NCBI GenBank assembly: GCA_019915015.1
Contig: JAHBBC010000004.1
Location: 1,860,001-1,924,000 of the forward strand
DNA: 64,000 nt
From: Auriscalpium vulgare
Taxonomy: Eukaryota; Basidiomycota; Agaricomycetes; Russulales; Auriscalpiaceae
Reading direction: 5' to 3'
Part shown: in pieces, positions 47,729 through 56,461 of the stretch
Numbering within the stretch: position 1 is the stretch's first letter
How the letters are laid out: each line of letters starts with the position of its first letter
Translations under genes and position numbers: made by a program
Notes under the pieces: model-generated
Seen by the model: only the letters and a program-made list of their open reading frames with translations
Told to the model about the DNA's origin: nothing
Databases searched by the model: none

Positions 47729-50423
47729 CTACCAGGTACGGTTCTCGTTCATCATCGCCAACCTCCGTGCATCCATGTCGTCCCGCAGAATCGCCAGGCT
47801 CACCATGGCGTCCCCAGGTTGGTCCCATGGGATGTCGTCCGCCATTGGCTTTGACAGGGCGCCTCGCGGTATGCCGTTGTCAAGACACACTGCCTTCACC
47901 GTGCGAAATGCGACTACGTGGTCCATCCCGTCTTCTGCTTGCAGCCCTCTCGGAGGTGGGCGGCTGTCCTCGGCGTGGAATTCGTGTGCGTTGACGATCA
48001 TGTTCGCAAGCGCCATAAACGACTTTCGATTCACTTGCGTGTTCGGTGAGATGTTGGATATGCCACTGTAGTCTAAGGGTAGGGCCACTCACTTTCAACA
48101 CGTCCTTTCAAGGCCATTGCCATCCTTGCCAAGTTTCGTTTCACCCCGTGATGGTCCGCATTTGTCGCGTAGGCTCCATCCTCGTCTGCATCGGCGGCGC
48201 GGGACCAGGCCGACAAGTGCAGCGTCTCGTACGTTAGAAAGTGACCGCCGTACATAACGCTGTCTACGGGCGTGTACACCATGTGCCACGTTCCCGGGGC
48301 ATGATGCTGCTCCATAGCTCAGTGCATGTAGCGAGGTTACGGATTCCGCAAATGCAGTGCTCACATCGTCATCCCTACGTCCAACCTCACAACGTGCAGT
48401 GAAAAACGAGGGTCTTTGAGCACCAGTCCATGAGCGCCGGAGTCAATGACCTCTCGGAAAAGACCCATGACTGTCTGTTGCGCGATCGGGGTCACTGCCC
48501 TCGTGAAGCTGACGACGCCCCATATTTTGACTCCGTGCCGTGGGCTCGCCCAGGTGCACAACCCGTCTGAGTCGTGATGTGTGCGAGTGTAGAACCCACC
48601 GGACGTTATAATATGCCACCGTTCATAGAGGTCTGCCGACCGCACCGTAGGTCCGATGCTGTTGAAATCAACGTCCTTGGAGCGATTTGCCCATGTCTCG
48701 ACGAGCTTAGAGTACGCCTTCGCCGTCGTGGATTTCCGAGCTTGTGCCGCAAAGATATTGCCTTGTTCCTGGTACCCGGTCCGGCTTGTTATATCCCATG
48801 CGCCTGCGTCGTCTTGCATGCGCCTGCGTACGCGCACTGTGTCAGCTAACGCGTCTCCCCGTCGGTAGGTTACCCACTCCATATACTCCGGCGGTGCGCA
48901 TTTTTGTACCGGAAGATCCAGTAGGTTGAGGCATTGATCCGGTCGGGAGACGTTGTCAAGAAAGTCCAGATAACACATGGTCACGTTCGCGTTCGGCGCC
49001 TGTGGATGCATTCGCTTTTTTGCACCTGTGTGCAGAACGATAGGTCACTTGCGTGCTCGGTCGCCCCATTGAGGATGTCCAGATATTATGACTTACAATG
49101 AACCTGGACCGTGATCGTCGGCTCTCGGACGAGGTCGGTCAGTGACTCCTTGTCGAAGTTTATCTCGTAGTTGCCCGCGGAGATGCCACCCCGGACGACG
49201 ACGGTATGATTTCTGGCCAGTGCATAGCGAATGTCGTCAGCAATGCGGGCGTGCGTCCGCTCTGCGGCGTTGAATGTGAGGAAAACGAAAGGCGAGCCCT
49301 CATTTGTGCCGACTGCCGCCGCCGCCATGTCCAGAACGGCATGAACGTCATCATCCTGTTCCTCCTGTGGGCCCGTGCTTATCTGTCAATGGATGGCGTT
49401 ACAATTGCGATGGTGGACCAACCTCTCGCCCAAGGACGTGACCTATGTATGGCAGAACCGTTTCGAAGCCTTCTGCCCACACCACGAACCGCGTCCCGTC
49501 GGGCCAGCGCTCTGTCCTGTGCTCGATGTTGCGTTCGCCCGCCTCCGGTGAAGTATGAGGGGTGCTTGGGGTTGGGTGTGCTTTCAGTGATTGGTGATGT
49601 GGCGACGACGAAGCAGGTACTGGGGGTGGGGGGCCAAGCCCAACACCCGGAGAAGGAGGAGGGGGTTGATGTACCGTCTTCAGTCGGTTTACGCCTTCGA
49701 ATTGCGAGCGTGGGATGTCCGTCGGTTGGCGCTGACTTGCCGCGTGATCTTGAACTAGACATTCGTCTCACAGGTGAGCACGCGGCGCCGACACGGACCG
49801 CATGCTCTGCTACGCACCGTCGAGTGATTGCCGTCGCCTTCGTTTCTTTTGAGTCTTGTCTGACGCTGATGAGAGTGATGTTCACACTTGATCAGTTGGA
49901 CTGTAAGGAAGAACACCGTGTGCCACGTACTTGCGCGGTCTACCAGCCACCTGTCAATGACATCTGCCGTTGTAGCCTGCGGGTTTTCGACCCCCGGATG
50001 GCGGATTGCCAGCCAACTCTTTGGCTCGGCGCCCGACGCAAACATACTTGCGTTGACGCGTAGACAGTTTCGGGTCACGTACGTCCATCCCTTTGGTATG
50101 CGGTAGGACAGATACCTGTCGTGCGCGGGGTGCCGAGCATCCCCACCCCGAACGTGCTTTGCTTGGCCGTAGAGAAACTGCCACTCGGACCATCTGCCCT
50201 TACCGTCTGATACCCACACGGCCTTCGTGTCGTTCGTCTTGACCCACACGTCACCTGCTCCGCATATTCGTCCGTCCGGTGCTAGGGGACCCCAATAGAC
50301 CGCATTGAAATGTGGTTCGGGTGCGTCGTTGTCGTGAACGCATTTGAACCACTCTGCCTTCATTTCATCCCCATCCGGTATATCCGAGGGAGGGGGCGGG
50401 AGGGTCTTAGGGATTACGTGCAT
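47729..50423 (-). CDS. JmjC-type Fe(II)/2-oxoglutarate dioxygenase-like protein of the agaricomycete-expanded family
   Basis: Multi-exon gene. The first recognisable exon starts at the ATG at 50423 (MHVIPKTLPPPPSDIPDGDE) and contains HFNAVYWGPLAPDGRICGAG and GWTYVTRNCLRVNASMF. Later exons contain ERWPDGTRFVVWAEGFETVL, FVFLTFNAAERTHARIADDI with NHTVVVRGG, and NLLDLPVQKCAPPEY. The JmjC core follows: HIITSGGFYTRTHHDSDGLC with the metal ligands H-x-D in THHD, then PRHGVKIWGV and, across an intron, PPGTWHMVYTPVDSVMYGGH with the third His ligand. The helical tail ends near 47729. Substrate unknown; such proteins are numerous in agaricomycetes. The frame stays open upstream of the ATG right up to the retrotransposon end at 50456, so the true 5' end may have been cut off by the insertion. 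Confidence 0.72.
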
Positions 50424-50455
50424 GTGTCGGTTTGGCCGTGAGATGGACCACGCGC

Positions 50456-51113
50456 TGATACGCTATCACCCGGGACGGACCCTAGCGGGGCGTGCGGCGA
50501 GTGCCTCACGGGGACAACAACCACCAACACTGCCTCCTATACGTCGCGATCCAGTCCGGGTGACTAGTCTTGCTGAGGGGGGAAGGTGTTCGTGTCGCTG
50601 TTGCGCTTCGTGCCCTCCCCGCGGTCGTGCGGGGCCACCTCCTACCGCCTAAACACCAAACTAAACACTCACCTGCCTGGGGATGCCCTCTACGGGATCC
50701 TCCTCCGAGTGCTTCGCACCCGTGTGCGAAGCGTCCGCCTATGGGCCGTCGCACCCCCTCTTGCCTGTCCGCCTGCCTACCTGTTCCCACATCGGTGGGG
50801 TCCTTCCTTCCTAAGTCTGGTAGCGCCTCAGGCTACAGTTTCTGTGAGGTAAAGGGTGTGGGTGGCTTGCGCCGCCCACAGGTTGATTGGGTTGCTACGT
50901 CTCGCGCAGCTCCCTAAGTAGTGGCTCTACCTACGTCGCTAAGCCCGCCCGATCCAGCCCGTTCCGGTGATCCGTTCCGTCGCCAGTCCCGGTCGCTCCT
51001 GGGTCGCCGGACCACGTTCCCATCACCCCCGCTCCCGCGACCCTGCGCCTCGCATGCTGCTTCCCCGTCTCGCGACGTCTCGCTACACGCTTGCCCGCGG
51101 CCTGAACCTATCA
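50456..51113 (-). repeat. 3' LTR of the retrotransposon
   Basis: 658 bp, starting TGATACG and ending CTATCA on the plus strand, giving the short inverted ends TGATA/TATCA. It includes a hairpin with a 9-bp stem (GCTTCGCAC, loop CCGT, GTGCGAAGC) near 50710. I find no difference from the right LTR over the 649 bp visible in both. Confidence 0.93.
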
Positions 51114-51160
51114 TTTCTCCCCCAACTGAAACTGCAACTGTCCCCAGTTGCCAGGAACCG
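51114..51160 (-). promoter_or_regulatory. Polypurine tract plus hairpin next to the 3' LTR
   Basis: In element orientation GGGGGAGAAA directly abuts the LTR, as a plus-strand primer (PPT) should. On the plus strand, beside it lies a stem-loop GCAACTG-TCCC-CAGTTGC. The same arrangement recurs at 56405-56446. Confidence 0.75.
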
Positions 51161-51240
51161 TGCGGAAGCGGCATATAAGGGCTCGCGACCTTTCGCGATA
51201 ACGTCGCTTGTAGCATCCCTTTGCCGATTTCTGTCCCGCG

Positions 51241-52489
51241 ATGTCCCTCCCCGCAGCGTCTGCCACCGCCGACAACCTCGACCTCCTCCGCCTGTTGACG
51301 CAGGCCCCCTTCGCTGGTTTTGACCTTGGGGATGCCGAACGGGAGGTTGCGCTACGTCTAGAGTGGGCCGACAAGGTCAACCAGCTCGTGGTGCGTGCTG
51401 GTCCCCGACCGCGTCTTTTCCGGGCTTGGCTGATGATGAACTCAATTCCAGACCCTTTCTTCAATCCGCGCGTCCCGCAGCCTGCGCGATCTTGCCTTCC
51501 ACTTCACCTCGCCGATCCTCGAGTTCATGGTGAAGCTCGTTCCAGCGTCCGCCCCTCTCGCCCAGCGCTTCGAGGGCACCCTCATGCGTACCCTCCCCGA
51601 CTCAGCGCGCGCCAGCCCGCGGTGGTCCCAGATGTTCTCCCCTTTCCCTGCCGACGCTACCGACGCGGAACTCCACGTCTTGATCACCATCGTGGAGGCT
51701 GGGCTCTGGACCGTGTACTACTTCGGAGACGGTTCTGTCGAATCCTACCTCCATGAAATCACGGAGTTGCATGGCGCCTTCCCCACCCTGCGTCCTCAGG
51801 GGATGCAGAGCTGGCTCCTACGTGATTTCGACGCCCGGGCCATCCATGGGATGTTTGTTATCACCCGCGAAGACGCCGTGTGCCGCGCCCTGGCCTACCA
51901 CGTCCGTGGTGCCTCCAGCTCCCCCCACTCTCGTGCCTACGCGGGCCGCCTCACCACGGGCGTGGTGTACTACCTATTGGGGGGCCTCGCGGAGGACTCG
52001 GTGGATATGTTACGGGACTTTACCACCATTTCCGAGGCCTTCGACACGTTTCGCGATATTTGGGCGGACTGGCCACTGGTGTTGGATCGCCTCGACATGC
52101 GCTGGGCCGCGATGGCAACCTGTATGGGCGGGATGCTGGACGCATGGGGATTAGGGTCCCGCCTCCTGGCCAACCTCCAGCCCGCAGACTTCCTGGTCCA
52201 GGATATCAGCGTGGCCTCGATTCGCGCCATCGAGCAGATCAGTTCTGCGCGCCTCTCGCACATCTCCTCCTCCCAAGCCATAGCTGAGATACCCCTAGGC
52301 TTCGATGCCATAGTCCATCCCTCGGACCAGCCGGGCCCTCTTCCCTTCCCCGCGCACCCCACGGTACCAGCGCCGACGGCCCCCTCCGCGTCTCCTACCT
52401 ACGCCGGGGAGATACCGCCGCCCATCGCCAGCTCGGAAGAAGTCGAGGAGGGGGAGGTGATCGAGCTTCTGATGGAGCGCGAGGAATAG
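51241..52489 (+). CDS. Retrotransposon antisense module gene 1 (unknown)
   Basis: Plus strand, opposite to gag-pol. MSLPAASATADNLDLLRLLT at 51241; intron 51391-51451 (61 bp, GTGCGT...TTCCAG) keeps the frame, giving NQLV then TLSSIRASRSLRDLAFHFTS and PILEFMVKLV. About 395 residues, mostly helical, with RWSQMFSPFPADATDAELHV, EAGLWTVYYFGDGSVESYLH and LGGLAEDSVDMLRDFTTISE. The tail is Pro-rich and then acidic (SSEEVEEGEVIELL), ending at the TAG at 52487. No family recognised and no catalytic motif evident. The intron can persist because the mobilised RNA is the other strand. Codon usage is GC-rich like gag-pol. Confidence 0.72.
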
Positions 52490-52828
52490 GTATATTCCCG
52501 GGCCAATGTCTGTAGAATGTTCCATAGCTATTGAAATGGAACCAGGAGCCATGTGCGGCTTCCCCCTGTCCCTGTGCCACGTTTCGCGATGCCTTGCGAT
52601 AAGCTCCTGGGCCCATGCCGGAGGCCCCGTCTGAGTCGCGATCTGTCGCGATAACCCACGTTGGCCGGAACTCCGGCGAGACCCTCGTGTTTTGGTCTTC
52701 GCGCTGTATCGCGACGCCGCGATGGTGTGCCTCTTTCCCTACTCGCGCCGCCTATATGAGGGGGCTGCGACGATGGCCTTTTCCAAAAACACCCTCAACG
52801 CCCCAGTCCGTCCGACTACCTCCTCCAC
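52490..52828. other. Gap between module genes 1 and 2
   Basis: About 340 bp, presumably the 3' end of gene 1 and promoter of gene 2. It contains several TCGCGAT motifs (for example near 52585 and 52635). An ATG at 52773 opens a different frame that I could not connect to gene 2. Confidence 0.45.
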
Positions 52829-54009
52829 ATGCAGGCCGTCCTACTCCGCGCGTTTTCGCGTTTCCGGCTGTACCAGCTGTTGATACATCCGGTTGAGGTG
52901 CCCTTGCCTGGTGCCGACGCTTCCTCATTTCCCGCGGCCGCCGTTGCCTGGCTTCAGGAGATCTCCGACCTATTGGTGCGTCGTCCCGCGGCCCTCTTTT
53001 CCCTCATCCCGGCCTCGTACTGACGTTGTCTTCGCTTCTTCCCCTTTTTCAGCAGGACCATCGCGAGACGTCGCATTTTACCCTACCGGCCCTCGCGTCC
53101 ATGACCGTCGTCTCGACGCTCTCCTACCTAGCGGAGCGCTTTCCCGAAACGTTCGAACAAACCGCCCCCATTCGCGCGAATATCGTAGGAAATATTCCGT
53201 TCGGAGGGGACAACGCCCCGGGGCAGCCACCCAGCGTCGCTCTGCTTCCTCACGTGGTCCATGTGGACTCCTTGGCCCACCTGGTGGAGCGCTCCGTTTG
53301 GTTGCTGTACCGTCACCAACTTCACGGCCGGGCAACTTTCGAGGTCAACTTGGCAGCGCTGTTCGGCCCCGAGTTTGCCCCCCGTCCCGACGGCCTTGCC
53401 ACCCGTGTTGCCGAGTTATTCCTTCGCGACCTCGATCGTTTGAGTGACGACCTCGACCACGCCGACGGGCTGGTCGGGGCCCTCATGCTCCCCTTGAACC
53501 GCGCCGTGATCGGAATGACCCACCCCCGCGACATTGGCGTCCTCGACTTCCTTGCGGCCGCGAGTCCCTCGTTGCAGGCTGCCCATCGTGCGAACGTCCG
53601 TGAAGCCGCCGACTATCTCGTTCCCGGCCTCAAGTTGGTCGCGGAGCTTCGCGACTTCGTTTGGGCGGACCAATTGAACGCCAGCCACCTGCGCCACGCC
53701 GTCACTCGCCTCGAAGGCACCGCGGGAAAGCTGCTGTACGATGCCTGCGAAGTTGCCGCGGTCCTCGACCACCTCGCCGGTGCCGGTCCTATGCGCCGTA
53801 TGCTTACCGCCCTTCCCTTCCCGCCGCTTACTCACCGAGTCATCCGCCGCGGCTCTATCGCGTTCTCGTGGGGGGTCCCCAACCTCGTTGAGGTCGTGGG
53901 CCCGAGGCCTCCTGATGCCCTGAGTCGACGGGCTGGTCGTAGGAATGGGGGTAACCGCGCCCGGACTCCCGCGCCCAATGGTGCGTCTGGGTCCGGTGCG
54001 CCCGCGTAG
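52829..54009 (+). CDS. Retrotransposon antisense module gene 2 (unknown)
   Basis: The best start is the ATG at 52829 (MQAVLLRAFSRFRLYQLLIH). Exon 1 ends WLQEISDLL, then an intron with GTGCGT donor and TTTTTCAG acceptor (about 52976-53054) leads into QDHRETSHFTLPALASMTVV. The helical body includes HVDSLAHLVERSVWLLYRHQ, GLATRVAELFLRDLDRLSDD and LRHAVTRLEGTAGKLLYDAC. The C-terminus is basic and Gly/Ser/Pro-rich, ending at the TAG at 54007. No family recognised. The intron phase and exon lengths mirror gene 1, though I see no clear sequence similarity. The 5' end is the least certain part of the model. Confidence 0.65.
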
Positions 54010-54288
54010 CGAGCGATTCCTGTAATTTGCCCAAGGCGCCCTTAGGGCCCAGTAATGCCATTCCGCTCCCTATCCCTTCTTCTTGACTCGCGCGCGAACG
54101 CTCGCTAAACCGTGTGAAGGTAAGCGCCGCACCTGTCGCGGCCCGGCGGGCCCGCTCTGCTTCCACGTCGGAAGCAAAAACCCACACGCTGGCGCGGCGC
54201 CCCGTCTTAACGCGACGCGTTGCGCCTCGACCTCTCCGTCTCTCTCTTTCCTCCCCTCACCTCTCCCTATCTCCCCCCTTCCCTGGCC

Positions 54289-55989
54289 ATGTCTGCGTTC
54301 TCCCGCCCTATCAACCTCAGGAAACGGCTGTCCGCCGTAGAAGCGCTCGTCGCCTCCCTCCCCACAGTCGACCCCGCCCACTACGGCGAGTTCGCCGCGA
54401 ACTGGGAGTCGGCCACTGTGAGTGCCCACGGCCTCTCGCTCCCGACGCTCTGCTGACCCTCCCTTGTGTCCAGTCCGCCTATGCTGAGGTGTTGGGGGAG
54501 GACCCCCCGCCGTCCGAGGTGCTGGACAGGATCGGGGCCGTATCCGCCGTTGTCGACGCCTGGCCGTCCTCCGGCCCCTCCCCCACGCCGTCCTCACCCA
54601 CCATCCCCTACTCCACTCCCGTCGCCGCTCCCCTCTCCCGTCAGGCTGGCAAGCGGGCCCGCGCCGACAGTGCCCTCCCCGCGCCTTCTGTCCGCCCCCC
54701 GGTCTCCTCCACGCCTCACCGCGCCGCCGCCCGCGCTTCCCCGCCGCCCACCAAGCGCAACCGCGAGTCCGCCCCCTCCGAGGCTGACGCCGAGGCCGAG
54801 GTCGACGAGCTAGATGAGGCGGGGGACCCGCAGGAGCCCGTCGCGCAGCGCACCCGCGGCGCCACCAAACTCCCCGCCCCCCGATCAGTCCCCGCCGCCG
54901 CCAAGTCGAAGGGCAAGGGCAAAGCCGTCCGCAGTTCCAAGCGCCCTGCCAACGTCCCCTCCGGCTCCCGCGTGCCTCCGCCCGCCGCCACTGTCCCCTC
55001 TTCCGAGGCCGGCTCCCCCGCGCCCGCCGCCGACCCTTCCACCTCCGTCAAGGGCGCCAAGATCCCCGTCGCTGACACCTTCCCGGGCCGCCGCCTTCAG
55101 GTACGTCGTCCTTTTCTTGTCCGTTGTGTTGCGCCGCTCACACTCCGACTCTCAGGCTTCCGCCCCCTGCTACCGCTGCGCCACGATGGACTCCCACCCC
55201 ACGTGCTTCTTCACGGACGTCAGCGGCCGCCAGTGCCATCGCTGCTTCGTGGGCCACCACAAGTGCGACGACGGTGTCCGCGGGACGCACTTCTACGTGG
55301 TGGGCAGCGACGGAGTCTCGCAGGATGTCGACCCTGCCGGCATCCATGTCCGTCCCCGGTCCTCCGCCTTCGACTGGGCCGACCACCCCGACCCTGCCGG
55401 CGCCGTCCCCATCCTCCGCTACGACTCCCCGCCGCAGCTTTTCCGGACCTACAACGCGCTCACGGAGGAGCTCAACACCATCAGCGTCAACTACGCGACG
55501 CTCGACGCCCGGGCCCGCGGCATCGTCGCTGAGCGGAACTGGGTCTGGCAGACCCTGCAGCAGCTCGGCGACCCCGCGTTCCCTGCGCCTGCTGGGGGCC
55601 TCATCTCGCCGCAGGTTGGCCCCTTCGATCCGCCGCGCCGCATCCCTCTCCCTGCTCCCCCCGCGTTGCGCGCCTCTTCTCCCGCGCCGGCCAGGCCTGC
55701 CTCGCGCCTCCTCCTCGCGCCACCCTCGTCGGCTCTCATCGCCTCTTCCCTCCCGCTGCTTAGCGCCGCCGTCGTGCCTCTCGTCGGTCGCGCCTCCCGC
55801 CTTCCTTCCCCCGTGCCTCCGGTTGCTCCCGCCGCGCCCTTCTCGCCGCTCGCCGCTGCCGCTCCTCCCGCGTCGGACCCTGCCCCCGGCCCTACCATGC
55901 CTACCGCCGCCGCTCCCTCCTTCGAGGATGTCGGCACGCCGCCCTCCGCCGCGGCTGATGGTCCCGCTGACCCCGCGCCCGCCGCTTAG
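54289..55989 (+). CDS. Retrotransposon antisense module gene 3: Cys/His-rich putative zinc-binding protein
   Basis: MSAFSRPINLRKRLSAVEAL at 54289 begins a short helical domain. Intron 1 is 54418-54473, rejoining at SAYAEVLGEDPPPSEVLDRI. A long basic, Pro/Ala/Ser-rich linker follows (RQAGKRARADS, PPPTKRNRESAPSEADAEAE, AAKSKGKGKAVRSSKRPANV), resembling nuclear-localisation and DNA-contacting sequence. Intron 2 is 55101-55155. Then comes a compact cluster with spacing C-x2-C-x8-C-x8-C-x2-C-x3-H-H-x-C (CYRC, HPTC, QCHRC, GHHKC), likely zinc-binding. A helical segment (YNALTEELNTISVNYATLDA) and a long Pro/Ala/Ser-rich tail end at the TAG at 55987. A nucleic-acid-binding role is plausible but inferred. 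No named family recognised. Confidence 0.75.
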
Positions 55990-56404
55990 CCGCTTGCGAG
56001 CCTTCTTCAAAAGGAGTCGCCCCTGCTTCAACAGCAGAGGGCCTTGGTGCTTCGATGCGGGGGGCGTTCCTCGTGTCCTAGGTGGGGGTTTCGGCGTCTC
56101 GCTGTCGTGTTGTCCGCTCGTTATCGGTCTGTTCATAGTTGTTCGCTATCCGTCGCTACCTCTTTGCTGTGTACATAGAATTCGCTATCCTGCTATGTTG
56201 TGAATAGAGTCCATTGCTTGTGTCACAGTGTGAGCGTGTCCTATCGCGTTTCCGGCGCGACCTCAGCCTTGTTCCAGACCCTTGAAGCCTTAGTTGGTGC
56301 CTGCCCAGTCCGAGCTTCGCTAGCGCTCGCGACCTCGACTTATCGTCCTGACTCGTCTCCATCCGTACTTCCAGCTGTTCAGTCCTAAATACCACCGTCT
56401 AATC
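55990..56404. other. 3' flank of module gene 3
   Basis: About 415 bp, T-rich, with repeated GAATTCGCTATC/GTTCGCTATCC-like stretches. It probably holds the 3' UTR. No gene. Confidence 0.4.
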
Positions 56405-56446
56405 CTCCCCCCAACTGAAATATCGACTGTCCTCAGTCGCCGTAGT
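56405..56446 (-). promoter_or_regulatory. Second PPT-like tract with hairpin, just downstream of pol
   Basis: The plus strand reads CTCCCCCCAACTGAAA followed by the stem-loop CGACTG-TCCT-CAGTCG. It matches the tract at 51114-51160 in order and spacing. The stem differs by a compensated pair (A-T there, G-C here). It lies 16 bp past the pol stop, where a standard element would have its PPT and LTR. Confidence 0.72.
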
Positions 56447-56461
56447 GCTGGGCGGTACTTT

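Noticed and set aside
50506..50917. Open frames inside the LTR, repeated at 63402-63813.
   Set aside because: They are identical because the LTRs are identical; no coding signature.
51241..54009. Module genes 1 and 2 as duplicates of each other.
   Set aside because: They share intron phase and general helical character, but I could not align their sequences convincingly.
54700..56136. Large minus-strand and alternative plus-strand frames over module gene 3.
   Set aside because: GC-rich sequence leaves all frames open; only the frame with consistent introns and the Cys/His cluster looks real.
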